NCBI GenBank assembly: GCA_023823795.1
Contig: CP085710.1
Span: 2,382,001-2,446,000, forward strand
DNA length: 64,000 nucleotides
Source of the DNA: Bacillus sp. F19
GTDB taxonomy: Bacteria > Bacillota > Bacilli > Bacillales > Bacillaceae
Reading direction: 5' to 3'
Made by a program: the position numbers and the translations under genes. Shown in pieces: positions 16,839 through 26,900 of this stretch. A model generated the notes under the pieces. That model made no database searches and had not been told where the DNA came from. It saw only the letters and a program-made list of their open reading frames with translations. Every line of letters starts with the position of its first letter. Within the stretch, counting starts at the first letter, position 1.

Positions 16839-18125
16839 ATGGCGGATTCAAATTTTGCACTGACACAAGGAAAAACAGAACGAGCGATTGTGATTGGAGG
16901 AGGCATGGCTGGATTGATGACAGCGAGAGTCCTATCTGATTATTATGAAGAGGTTCTCATCGTCGATAAAGATGAATTCCCCGAGAAGCCTGAAAACCGT
17001 CCCGGTACGCCGCAAGCCTTTCATCCCCATCGTTTCACACAACGCGGCAAGTCAATTACAGAACACCTCTTTCCTGGTTATGAGGAGGATTTATTGGCAC
17101 TTGGTTCTCCCTCTTCGTTCAATAAAACCATTCATAACATGAATCATTACGGAAGCATGGTTGGTCAATATCCACGGAAAGATGTCAAATTTAGCAGAGC
17201 GATGCTCGAGTGGGTCATCCGCAATCGGGTGAAAGAGATTCCCAATGTTCGATTGTTTCCAAATCATGATGTAATTTGTTTTTCATCGAGTGAAGACAAA
17301 GAAACAATCACAGGAGTCCAAGTTCGGGACCGTAGGCAAGCCGGTAAGGAAAGACGATTAACGGCTAATATGATAATTGATTCGAGCGGACGTTTCTCTA
17401 AACTCGCAGAATGGCTTGAAGATTTAGGTTACGAGGTGCCAAAACCCGACCTCCTCAAAGTCAATCTCGGCTATAGCACTCGGCGTTATAAGGTACCTTA
17501 TCATCTAACACATTTAGTAGAAAAATGGGATGTCATCAATATAGCAGGTCAACCTGCTAACGGAACACTCACAGGAGTTTTTTCCTTTATTGAAAACCAT
17601 GTAGCTGAAGTATTGCTTTACCGCCCAGGCGGGCAATACCCCCCTATAAATGCTGAAGAATTTGAAAAGGCTGTTTCCGAACTTCCGAGCCCAGCCATTG
17701 CGGAAATAACGCAAAAGCTTGAACCGGTCACTTCTCCGCGAAGTTACCGTGTGTCGGAACTTTACTGCCAACGCTATGAAAAAATGAAACGCTGGCCAGC
17801 CGGATTGCTGGTCCTTGGAGATGCATTTTGCATTTATGATCCCATTTTCGGCCAAGGAATGACTGTTGCTGCAATAGAGGCAGAACTGCTTGAATCATGT
17901 TTTCACAAACAACGCACTGATCCAAAACCCTTATTTGAGCACAACGTTCTGCAAAAGATAAAAGCTACGATTGAACCCGCCTGGTGGCTGAACTGCGCCA
18001 ATGACCTACAATGGGAGGGCGTCGAATATGAAGGGCATGAACCATTGAAAGGAATTTCTTTTGGCCGGAAATATATAGATCTGTTTCTCAAACAAGCTAC
18101 GATCGAACAGAATTGGGAATTATAA
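16839..18125 (+). CDS. FAD-dependent monooxygenase/oxidoreductase
   Basis: 428 aa with an N-terminal Rossmann FAD loop (VIGGGMAGLMTARVL, residues 18-32), the acidic end of beta-2 (IVDKDEF) and the late flavin contact GDAFCIYDPIFGQGM. These place it with PHBH-like hydroxylases and epoxidases acting on lipophilic compounds. No membrane anchor is evident. The start at 16839 follows GGAGGG; earlier in-frame ATGs lack a site. It partners with the SDR and the TetR regulator. The substrate is unknown. Confidence 0.85.
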   Translation: MADSNFALTQGKTERAIVIGGGMAGLMTARVLSDYYEEVLIVDKDEFPEKPENRPGTPQAFHPHRFTQRGKSITEHLFPGYEEDLLALGSPSSFNKTIHNMNHYGSMVGQYPRKDVKFSRAMLEWVIRNRVKEIPNVRLFPNHDVICFSSSEDKETITGVQVRDRRQAGKERRLTANMIIDSSGRFSKLAEWLEDLGYEVPKPDLLKVNLGYSTRRYKVPYHLTHLVEKWDVINIAGQPANGTLTGVFSFIENHVAEVLLYRPGGQYPPINAEEFEKAVSELPSPAIAEITQKLEPVTSPRSYRVSELYCQRYEKMKRWPAGLLVLGDAFCIYDPIFGQGMTVAAIEAELLESCFHKQRTDPKPLFEHNVLQKIKATIEPAWWLNCANDLQWEGVEYEGHEPLKGISFGRKYIDLFLKQATIEQNWEL

Positions 18126-18567
18126 GGACTGTATTGGTCAGTCAATACGTTGTCCGCCTCACCTTGTGAAATCTTGAATCCCAAAATGGCAATGGCCATT
18201 CTAACCTCTTCTGAGGAAGGTAAGCAAGTGCTCACTGAACTTTCGCAAGAATATGGGCAGCCATCGGAAAAGGCGTTAGCTGAAATTTTTCCTTCCTTTT
18301 CCGGGGCAACCTACCCTTCTATGAGTATATAAACATCTTTTCAAGTTAATAGAGAGTTAGCTATCCTGATCTTCCTTTCTTATAGAATGCCAAGCCATCA
18401 ATGGTGAAGCTGATTTCAAGAAACGCAGGGATTCATCTTAAAGACATGTGGGCTTTTTCCGGATTAGTGAATTAAGAATTAAAAATGATATACCTCTTCT
18501 GGGCAATGTTTTTCATCATTAGCAACCATCATGACTGAGAATGATTGAATGGAACAAATAAATAATG
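18126..18567. other. Intergenic region with unrecognised short open frames
   Basis: A 60-codon open frame (18150-18332) with a TTG start overlaps no ribosome site and has no recognised relatives. It may be a relic. No terminator was clearly seen. Confidence 0.35.
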
Positions 18568-18589
18568 TTTCGTTATGATCCTAACGAAA
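18568..18589. promoter_or_regulatory. Inverted repeat upstream of the TetR gene
   Basis: TTTCGTTA and TAACGAAA (perfect 8-bp arms) with a 6-base spacer, ending about 24 bp before the start codon. It is a likely autoregulatory operator, although its sequence differs from the 15812 palindrome. Confidence 0.5.
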
Positions 18590-18612
18590 TTTACCTAAGG
18601 AGTGAATGATCT

Positions 18613-19209
18613 TTGACACCTTTAAACGAGGAACAATTGCAGCAGATTCGTGATGAACGTAAAGAACAAATTATGGAAGCAGCCCTTAAGGTCTTTGCTC
18701 GAAGAGGCATCATCGGAACGAAAATGAGTATGATTGCAACCGAAGCCGGCATTAGCCCGGGTCTACTTTACCGCTATTTCAAATCAAAAGATGAACTTTT
18801 TACTACACTTGTTAAACAGGCAATAGAAGAGTCGGCTTCTGAAATGCAGAACGTCTATAAGCTGCCTGGATCGCCAATCGACAAAATCAGGACTCTGACT
18901 GAGGCTACACTTGACGAAAATGGTCAGCTTTACTTTATGCTCATTCACCAGGCACGTACATCAGACGAAGTACCAGAGGAAGCGAAACGGCTTATCGAAC
19001 AATATTCCATGAAAACGTATGTCGACCAATTGGAACCTTTATTTGTGGAAGGGCAGAAAGCAAACCAAATTGCCTCAGGCGATCCCAGGAAACTGATTTC
19101 CTGCTATCTTGCCGTTCTTTCCGGCCTTATGACATTGAATATTCACGAGGATGAAAATTACCAAATACCAGAAGTCGACCTATTAATGCGGATCGTGACC
19201 GGTCCTTGA
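18613..19209 (+). CDS. TetR/AcrR family transcriptional regulator
   Basis: 198 aa. The helix-turn-helix spans about residues 15-60 (KVFARRGIIGTKMSMIATEA followed by GLLYRYFKSKDELF), with a helical ligand domain after it. The start is a TTG, ten bases after AAGGAG; nearby ATG and GTG codons are out of frame. It lies downstream of the SDR and FAD-monooxygenase genes in the same direction and probably represses them. The ligand is unknown. Confidence 0.9.
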   Translation: MTPLNEEQLQQIRDERKEQIMEAALKVFARRGIIGTKMSMIATEAGISPGLLYRYFKSKDELFTTLVKQAIEESASEMQNVYKLPGSPIDKIRTLTEATLDENGQLYFMLIHQARTSDEVPEEAKRLIEQYSMKTYVDQLEPLFVEGQKANQIASGDPRKLISCYLAVLSGLMTLNIHEDENYQIPEVDLLMRIVTGP

Positions 19210-19287
19210 CAACGCGACGATGCCCATCGTTTTTATAATCGCCTAGGATTTTTGGCGAGTCATGAAGGTATGAAGCTAATCTTGTAA
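19210..19287 (+). pseudogene. C-terminal tail of a GNAT acetyltransferase
   Basis: Twenty-five codons before a stop read DDAHRFYNRLGF then SHEGMKL, the standard end of a GNAT domain (HxFYxxxGF). Nothing of the remaining domain is present. It directly follows the TetR stop codon, so a deletion joined the two. Confidence 0.5.
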
Positions 19288-19337
19288 ATTGAAAACTTTA
19301 ATAATGCTTACTTCATTAAAGGGCGCTATCCTTGAAT

Positions 19338-19362
19338 TGAACTGGCCCATAGAAATGAGACA
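19338..19362. mobile_element. Probable terminal inverted repeat of an IS3-family element
   Basis: TGAACTGGCCCATAGAAATG begins 13 bp beyond the transposase stop and resembles IS3-group ends. No matching second end was found, because the element is truncated. Confidence 0.35.
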
Positions 19363-19374
19363 TGAAAAAAGCAC

Positions 19375-19668
19375 CTATGCTGCCTGTTCCCGAAATTCTA
19401 TCGGGGACAGGTAGTTTAATTTTGCCTGAAGTCGTATTTTATTGTAGTAATAGATGAATTTTCTTACTTTTTCCACTACAATAGGGTTTGTAAGATCCTC
19501 TCGTGGCTGAGAGTAGAATTCTTCCGACTTTATCGTAGAGTGGAAGGATTCAATGACGGCGTTATCGAAGCAGTTGCCTTTCCGAGACATGCTTGTGATA
19601 ATGCCGTTTTCTTTTGCTGAATTCTGAAAAGCACAAGAGGTATATTGCGATCCTTGATCACTAAAGGT
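19375..19668 (-). pseudogene. IS3-family transposase (orfB), C-terminal fragment
   Basis: The fragment starts at SDQGSQYTS, holding the second aspartate of the DDE triad. It runs in one frame through MSRKGNCFDNAVIESFHSTI with the catalytic glutamate, to the family-typical end YLSPIEFREQAA. Upstream of SDQ an in-frame stop occurs and the sequence changes to a different transposase. About two thirds of orfB and all of orfA are missing, so it cannot be active. Confidence 0.85.
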
Positions 19669-20095
19669 TCAACTTTCCATTTACGAAAGAGACTGTATGC
19701 TTGGTTTTTTAAATAGTCTATATCATGTGTAAACTGAACTTGTTCTTCTAACCAATGTCCAAAAACGCTCATTATCTGTACGTGTAAGTTCCTGAATACC
19801 AAAATAATCCCTTATATTTTTTCGATGCCGGGTATAAGTTTTTTCTTTTCCACCCCCAACTATATTCGTCAAATCGATCAGGCGAAATACCCAATTGTTT
19901 AGCTATGTATTTGATCATTGTTTTAGGAACATCTTGTTTTTTACTCGGAAATTTAGCTTCCTGTTGAAAATATTTTAGTAATACAGCAAAGCGCAAACGA
20001 TTCGTTTCTGTTTTATTCCCCATAGCTAAATGCAGTTCATTTGGCATTAACATAAAGTTTGCTAAAAGCTCTTCTTCAGTCCAATTTTTCTTCAC
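19665..20095 (-). pseudogene. Tn3-family transposase TnpA, N-terminal fragment (DUF4158)
   Basis: From an ATG at 20095 the sequence reads MKKNWTEEELLANFMLMPNE and KYIAKQLGISPDRFDEYSW, the N-terminus of Tn3 transposases. A frameshift follows, continuing RHRKNIRDYFGIQELT. A further shift gives HWLEEQVQFTHDIDYLKNQA and FRKWKVEPL, all parts of the same domain. It ends abruptly where the IS3 fragment begins. About 140 of roughly 1000 residues remain. Confidence 0.8.
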
Positions 20096-20467
20096 TGGTT
20101 CTCCCTCTGATCTACATGTTTTATTATTAATATAATTTCAAACATAGAGAACCATCAAGGTAACTAAGAAGATAAGCATAACTAAACCATTTCCCTTTTA
20201 TTGTAATCTATCTGACGGACTAGAGCAGTAACCCTGTGATTAGGCCTATTTAAAGTATTCGTCAATTATTTTTTTGATTTGGACAAGAATATAGGGTGAA
20301 AGTGGATTTAGATGGGAAGTCAGGGGAGTTTTAGTATTTCTATACTTTATGACTGTTCTCTTTCTGTAATGGCTGATCCTTCGTTTCTGCAAGAAACGAC
20401 TTGCAGTTTCTTATTGCTAGATTCATGTGTAATTTAATAAGTCGTTTCATATTAGAAATTTCTTGAG
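20096..20467. other. Intergenic region without recognised genes
   Basis: No coding sequence could be supported. A short stretch near 20229-20258 resembles one near 57094-57120 (ACCCTGT then GCCTATTTAAA), perhaps a shared relic. Confidence 0.4.
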
Positions 20468-20492
20468 GCAGGAGAAAAAATCCTGTCTTTTT
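20468..20492 (+). terminator. Intrinsic terminator-like hairpin
   Basis: GGCAGGA and TCCTGTC pair around a 6-base A-rich loop, followed by TTTTT. No intact gene precedes it. Confidence 0.55.
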
Positions 20493-20788
20493 GGTATTTA
20501 ATTAGAATTATCAAGACGAGGATAATCCTTAATAACTAGTTAAATATTCATGGTTTGATTTGACTGCATATATGATCGAATATATTTTTCTTAACAAGTA
20601 CGAGGTACACTGAATTTGCGAAAAAAGGGAAGACTGACGTCTCTCAATAATATGATTTCTTTCTCGTTCTCATCTTTCAATGGGACTCATTTTTTAACCA
20701 TAAAACTACCAAATATATTCCATTATAATCATGTGATTGTTGTTGGTGAAAAAAAATACCCATTTTTATTTTTAAAAAGGATTTTTTC

Positions 20789-20816
20789 TTTACAATTCTA
20801 AAATCGTTGATATAAT
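20789..20816 (+). promoter_or_regulatory. Promoter of the secreted glycan-enzyme genes
   Basis: TTTACA (20789-20794), a 16-base spacer and TATAAT (20811-20816). It gives a leader of about 280 bases before the DUF4855 gene. Confidence 0.65.
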
Positions 20817-20818
20817 AA

Positions 20819-20832
20819 TGAAAACGGTATCA
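20819..20832. promoter_or_regulatory. Catabolite-response element (cre) for CcpA
   Basis: TGAAAACGGTATCA fits the consensus TGWAANCGNTNWCA at every position and overlaps the expected transcription start. CcpA bound here would block transcription when preferred sugars are present. Confidence 0.75.
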
Positions 20833-20894
20833 ATTTTCAGATAAAAATGAATAGTTAGAAAAAACGATACGTGTAAGAAATATTTGAATCTCTG

Positions 20895-20939
20895 CAAACT
20901 CTCTCCATCTAGTAAACAATCTACCTTTTTGAGAGTTTG
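20895..20939 (+). promoter_or_regulatory. Inverted repeat in the 5' leader
   Basis: CAAACTCTC and GAGAGTTTG (9 bp, perfect) enclose 27 bases ending in TTTTT. It could fold in the mRNA leader or bind a regulator; no T-run follows. Confidence 0.4.
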
Positions 20940-21029
20940 TCAAATACCATACATACGTTTTTTGGACTGATGACCAATTTACAGCTTTGTTATTTCTCTT
21001 CTATTGCTATTGATACGAAAGGAGGTGAA

Positions 21030-21068
21030 ATGGTTGAGCATTTTTTTTTGATTTTAGCAATCAAATAA
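21030..21068 (+). CDS. Possible 12-residue leader peptide
   Basis: AAAGGAGGTG, a near-perfect ribosome site, precedes an ATG that encodes MVEHFFLILAIK and stops 35 bp before the DUF4855 gene. It may couple translation or attenuate expression. It may also be a chance frame in an AT-rich leader; the strength of the site is the main argument. Confidence 0.35.
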   Translation: MVEHFFLILAIK

Positions 21069-21103
21069 AGATCGATTAATGGGGAGTATGAAAGGAGCGT
21101 AAA

Positions 21104-23683
21104 ATGATGGGATCAATAAAGAAATGGGTATCCTTCACTGTTTTAGCAGTAATGATGCTGGCGCTGATTCCTATAGCACAAGCAGAAGAAGAACAGCCGA
21201 AGCTTCGTAATCTTGCGAAAGGTTTAGACTATGAATGGTCGGAGGGACCTGAGTCTAAATATCCTGATTCTGGGAACGAACTAACCGATGGGAAATACGG
21301 CAAATTGCAGCTGTCAGATCCAGCATGGGTGGGGCACGTGCAAAAAAAGACACGTGAAGTAGTGTTTGATTTAGGAGAGAAAAAATCTATTTCAAACATA
21401 AAGGCACATTTTTTACAAGATTGGCCAACAAACTCAATTCTAGTTCCGTTGACGGTCTCAATGTACGTCTCCGACGACAAGGAAAATTGGGGGACGCTAT
21501 CCCATAAGTCTACAGAGCTTCTGTGGGGAGATGGGCCGCCACGAGAAGAATACTTTGTTTGGGATGGAAGCAAAGACGGTATTCCGAAAAATGAATCCAA
21601 TGCAAAAATGGCTTATGCCCGGTATGTCAAAGTAACATTTACGATGCATACAAGGGCATGGACATTCCTCGATGAAATCGAAATATTGGGGCAGGATGGA
21701 AAGGTTGAAGGTGCCGAAAGTATTCCTCCTGAGCAGCCTGCATACCAACAACCGGGGGATGCTACAGCTGGAGTTCGCAACCTGTCATTACTATATAACG
21801 GACATTATAAAAGCGGAGAGGGAGATTGGACGAAGGATAGAATTATTCCTAATATCAGCTATGTGGATCAAAACGGAAACCCAGTCGACTGGTTCTTTGA
21901 CAGCGTCCTTTATCTTGGTTTGACTTCCCCAGCAGGACGAGGATTCGGCGGAGGGGCGAACCTTCAAGATTGGAACTGGTATCTTAATAAGACTTTTGCC
22001 CAAAATGGCGATATGCAGCAGTTAAATGAAGCAGTCAAAGAAGTCGGATTAAAATTGAATGAGCCTGATCATAAAATGAAAGTAATTTTGATGGTGCCAG
22101 ATCCTGGGGAATATATGACCGACTTTGGTGATGTAGATGGTGATGGCATATCTGAGAACTTCAATGCTTCAATAATCGGTGAGGAAAAAGCACTGGCAAA
22201 CAGAGAAAAAGTTATCAATTGGTGGCTGACAAAGGTTAAACAAAACTGGATGGAAAATAATTATTCCAATCTGGAGCTTGTTGGCATGTACTGGTTGGAA
22301 GAACAAATAAGTACTAGCGAAACGGGGCCAGATTTACTCCGAAAAGTGAGTCATCTCGTTCATAATGAAGACTTGAAGTTGTTCTGGATCCCACACTTCT
22401 TAGCCTACAAGAGTCATATGTGGAAGGATGTCGGCATTGACGCCGCTGCTTTTCAGCCCAACTATTTCTTTGAGGAAATGAGCCGTACACGCATCGAGGA
22501 TGCTGCATACCTGGCTAAGCAATATGGGATGGGGGTAGAAATGGAATTTGATGACCGTATGCTAACAGATGATGTATTCCGTCAGCGATTTATTGATTAC
22601 CTTAACGGCGGCGTTGAATACGGCTATATGCAGCATGCTTTTAAAGCATATTATCAAGGAAATAATGCTATTTATAACACTGCAATAAGCAAAGACCCTA
22701 AAACACGGATTTTGTATGATTGGCTTTACCAATTTGTGAATGGGACTTACATTAAGGATCAAACAGCACCAGAAGTAAATGCGATGATAAACGGTAGCGT
22801 GCTTCAAAATGAAATCAGCGTACATGATACAGAAAAACTCCATTTTACCTGGGAAGTGAAGGATGACAATAGTGGAATTTCCAAAGTTTCTGCTTTCTTT
22901 AATGGCAAGACATACAATGAAGGAACAGACATTGATTTTGCAGGGAAGCCTGGAAAACATGAACTTATTATAACTGCAGCTGACTTAGCTGGAAATGTTA
23001 ATAAGAAGTCTTATTTGATTAATGTTACGACAAGTGCAGCTGATATGAAGACACATGTCCTGCGCTTTGAAAAAGCGGGGGAATTTGAAAGCCAAGGTAC
23101 TGCTCGTTCCTTACAAGCCCATTTGGATGCGGTAAAGCAATTCGAAGAAAATGCTGAAAAGTTTATATATCACCTAAAAAGTTTTAATGCATTGCTGGAT
23201 GATCATAAAAAGAACCAGTTAATTTCGGAAAAAGTATACGATATTTTGAAAGCAGACACGGGTTATTTGCTTGGTAACCTTGCGTTAAATAAATCTGCAG
23301 AATCGTCAGCAATTGAACCTTTTAGACCTGATTTAACTCCTGATAAGGCGGTAGATGGCAATTATAGTACGAGGTGGTCGAGTGCTTACGCAGACGATGC
23401 CTGGTTCTCTGTCGATCTTGGCGAGCAAAAAGCAATAGACACGGTAGTCATACAATGGGAAGGTGCCTTTGCAAAAAAATATAAGATTTTAGTTTCGGAC
23501 GATAAGGAAAATTGGACAAATGTAATCAAAGATAACAGCGGAATAATTGAGGGACAAGGCGGAAAAGAAACATTGAGTTTTGATAAAGTAAGGGCGAGAT
23601 ACGTTAAATTTCAAGGGGTAGAAAGAGCGACTGATTACGGATATTCTTTCTATGATTTTGGAGTATACCAGTATGGAAACTAA
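21104..23683 (+). CDS. Secreted DUF4855 protein with discoidin-like domains
   Basis: 859 aa. A signal peptide covers residues 1-27 (cleavage near AQAEE). A discoidin-like region follows (about 35-200), then DUF4855 (about 225-560; RNLSLLYNGHY, DWFFDSVLYLGL), an Ig-like region (about 565-645), a helical linker and a C-terminal F5/8C (CBM32) domain (about 725-858). DUF4855 is likely a TIM-barrel hydrolase-like domain of unknown activity; acidic pairs such as WLEEQ and EFDDR are visible. The CBM32 nearly repeats the one in the next protein. It is controlled by the cre-bearing promoter. Confidence 0.85.
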   Translation: MMGSIKKWVSFTVLAVMMLALIPIAQAEEEQPKLRNLAKGLDYEWSEGPESKYPDSGNELTDGKYGKLQLSDPAWVGHVQKKTREVVFDLGEKKSISNIKAHFLQDWPTNSILVPLTVSMYVSDDKENWGTLSHKSTELLWGDGPPREEYFVWDGSKDGIPKNESNAKMAYARYVKVTFTMHTRAWTFLDEIEILGQDGKVEGAESIPPEQPAYQQPGDATAGVRNLSLLYNGHYKSGEGDWTKDRIIPNISYVDQNGNPVDWFFDSVLYLGLTSPAGRGFGGGANLQDWNWYLNKTFAQNGDMQQLNEAVKEVGLKLNEPDHKMKVILMVPDPGEYMTDFGDVDGDGISENFNASIIGEEKALANREKVINWWLTKVKQNWMENNYSNLELVGMYWLEEQISTSETGPDLLRKVSHLVHNEDLKLFWIPHFLAYKSHMWKDVGIDAAAFQPNYFFEEMSRTRIEDAAYLAKQYGMGVEMEFDDRMLTDDVFRQRFIDYLNGGVEYGYMQHAFKAYYQGNNAIYNTAISKDPKTRILYDWLYQFVNGTYIKDQTAPEVNAMINGSVLQNEISVHDTEKLHFTWEVKDDNSGISKVSAFFNGKTYNEGTDIDFAGKPGKHELIITAADLAGNVNKKSYLINVTTSAADMKTHVLRFEKAGEFESQGTARSLQAHLDAVKQFEENAEKFIYHLKSFNALLDDHKKNQLISEKVYDILKADTGYLLGNLALNKSAESSAIEPFRPDLTPDKAVDGNYSTRWSSAYADDAWFSVDLGEQKAIDTVVIQWEGAFAKKYKILVSDDKENWTNVIKDNSGIIEGQGGKETLSFDKVRARYVKFQGVERATDYGYSFYDFGVYQYGN

Positions 23684-23821
23684 TAGCGAGAACACAGATC
23701 TGAATGTAAAAACCGTTTGGCGATATTGAAACCATATGGCCGGCAAATAGAGAATGAAGCAATCTCTAGAGGATATAAAATTCCAGGACTGTTTTACAAT
23801 CTTTGATTAAGTATAAATACA

Positions 23822-23848
23822 CCCGCCCAATTTCAGAGACTGGGCGGG
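23822..23848. other. GC-rich hairpin between the two secreted enzyme genes
   Basis: CCCGCCCA and TGGGCGGG pair perfectly around an 11-base loop. There is no T-run, so mRNA stability or partial attenuation is more likely than termination. Confidence 0.45.
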
Positions 23849-23950
23849 ACTACTAGAAAGGGTAGAAGAAAACATTGCTATCCTATGTTTGGCGAAAAGA
23901 ATCTTCTGGTAGATGTGAGGGATGAAATACATATTTAGGATGGGGAAACT

Positions 23951-26900
23951 ATGATCTTTAAAAAAACGTTCGGTTTGATTGTATTAATGATGATTCTTAC
24001 GATTATTCATTCTTTAGTCAGGCCTGAGCAGATTTTTGCTGAAACAAAAAACCTCGCTTTAGGTAAAACGGTATCTGCTTCAGGTAATGAAGTAGAATGG
24101 CTTTTTGCGGAGAATGCTGTTGATGGAGATCCTGCTTCAAGATGGTCATCTGCTATAGAAGATGATCAATGGTTAATAGTTAATCTTGGAAAAAATGAAA
24201 ATATATCACGAGTAGTCATTAATTGGCAAACCCCTGCTGAAAGATACAAAATTTTAGTCTCTAAAGATAAGGAGCATTGGGTAAATGTTAAAGAAGACGA
24301 TGGGGTACTTACAGCAGGAGGGAAGAAAGATACGATCGAGTTCGATAAAGCAGAAGCCAGATATGTCAAATTTCAGGGAGTAAAGAGAAGACCAGTAGAA
24401 GGTATATTATACGGATATTCAATTTTCGAATTTGAAGTATACGAAGACAAAGATCCTTTAACTGAAATAATAAAGGATATTAGAGAAAAAATAAGTATCG
24501 AAAAAGGACAAAAAGAAATCGTTCTGCCTAAAACACCTGAAGGATATAAAGTTACTTTATATGGAAGTGATCGACTGCCTGTTATCGATGCAAAAGGCCG
24601 TATTAACAAACCATTGGTAGACGCTAAGGTAAATCTTCTTTTGCAGGTTGAAGATGAGAGTGATCCTGATAATAAAATATCTGATAATGTTCTTGTAACC
24701 GTTCCTGGACAACATGTACAAACGGAGGATTTAAATCAAGAGCCGAGAGTAATACCGTCATTGCGTGAATGGTATGGCAGAACAGAGAAATTTGCATTGG
24801 CAAAGACTTCAAAGATCGTCGTGAATAAAGCAGACAAAGATGCTCTCGGAAGAACAGCTGAATTAACCAAAAATGATATAAAAGAGATTACAAATCTTAA
24901 TTTGGAGATTACTTACGGTACTCCAAAAGCGGGAGATATATATTTATCCTTAGATGATTCATTAACGTCTCTCGGGGAAGAAGGGTCCATCTTTGATGTT
25001 GAAGATTACGTATCCATAAAATCATCGAAAGTTAAAGGTGTATTTTATGGGACAAGGACAGCTCTGCAAATATTACAACAGGATGAAAAACACAAATATA
25101 TCCCAAAGGGGATTGCAAGGGATTATCCGAAATATGAAGATCGAGGGTTTATGCTGGATGTAGCTAGGAAATTTTATTCCATTGAGTTCTTAAGGGATTA
25201 TGTCAAGCAAATGTCCTTTTATAAGATGAACCGTTTTCAAATACATTTGAATGATGATGTAGGCACTCCATTTCCTGATGGCACAAAAGCAGCCTTTCGA
25301 TTGGAGAGCGAAAAGTATCCTGGTCTAACGAGTAAAAACGGTTTTTATACGAAAAAGGAATTTAGAGATCTTCAGCAGCTCGGTATGGATTATGGCATTA
25401 ATGTCGTTCCGGAGATTGATACTCCAGGACATTCTGGGGCATTTATCAAATATGATCCAACTTTAGGAACAGCCAATAATCTGGACATAACTAAGCCCAA
25501 AACAGTGAATTTTGTTAAAGGCTTGTTTGATGAATATATCGATGGTGATAATCCGGTTTTCATAGGACCAGATGTTCATATTGGCACTGACGAATATTCG
25601 GGTAATGATAACGAGGCATTCCGAAAATACATGGACACACTTATTAACCATATTAACAGTAAGGGCAAGCATCCGCGTCTATGGGGTGGGTTGACAAAGC
25701 ATGATGGTGAAACACCAATCAGCAATAATGCAACAATGGATATTTGGTATGAACCATATGGCGGAGCACAGCATGCAATTGATCTTGGATATAATATCGT
25801 AAATGTTTATACGAACCTTTTATATATTGTTCCACAATTATATGCGGACTATTTAAATTCCGGGTATCTTTATAACAATTGGGAGCCAAATAATTGGGTT
25901 GAAACGGTATTGCCATTCGGACATCCGAACGTTAAGGGTGCAATGTTTGCATTATGGAATGACATTTCCACAGCAAAGGGAGTTTCAATGGCTGATTCCC
26001 ATCACAGAATTCTGCCTGCAATGCAGGTGGTGTCAGAAAAGATGTGGTCTGGAACAAGTGCAGACAAGGATTTCAACAAGTTTGAAGAAGATGCATCCAA
26101 GATCGGAGATGCTCCAAACGTCAACCTATCTCATAAAATTCATGTTGGAAATAAAGATGGAAACGTCGTCAAATACCTTTTTGAAGAGAAGTTCAGGGAT
26201 TCATCAGGCAACGATTTTGATGGTTCCGGAAAAAATGTGAAGATGGCTGATGGGCTGTTTGGGAATGGGGTAAAGTTTAATGGCGGAGAAAGTTACATTA
26301 AAACACCTTTACGATCATTGGGCTTTGGCTGGACCATCTCTATGTGGGTTAAACCAGATGCCGACAATCCGGATGATGCCGTACTGCTCGAATCGCCTGA
26401 AGGTCAATTAAAGCTTTCTCAAGGGGATACCGGAAAATTAGGGTTCTCAAAGGAAGGCTATCATAGTGTTTTCGATTACAAAGTTCCTGCAGGTGAATGG
26501 ACACATCTGCTGTTGACAGGCGATAGCAGTGGTACATCTCTTTTTGTAAATGGCAGTAAATATGCTGAAAGCCTTAAAGATGGCGGAAAGCTTGAAACAT
26601 TTGTTTTACCTATGCAGAGAATAGGGAGTAAAACAAACTCGTTTAAAGGTGTAATTGATCATGTGTCAATTAATAATAAAGCCGTAGATTTACATGGTAA
26701 TTTGGCATTGAATAAAAATGCGGAATCGTCAAGAGCAGAATCTTCTACTTATTCATCGGATAAAGCTGTAGACGGGAAATGGGATACAAGGTGGTCAAGT
26801 GCTTCAGAAGATGATGCATGGTTTTTAGTTGATCTTGATGAACCAATTGAAATTAACAAGGTATCGATTGCGTGGGAGACTGCCTACGCTAAAAAATATA

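Noticed and set aside
18150-18332. 60-codon frame between the FAD enzyme and TetR genes
   Set aside because: TTG start without a ribosome site; sequence not recognised. It could be a relic, but not a supported gene.
20616-20801. 61-codon frame before the DUF4855 promoter
   Set aside because: It runs into the promoter boxes at 20789, has no ribosome site and reads as low-complexity hydrophobic noise.
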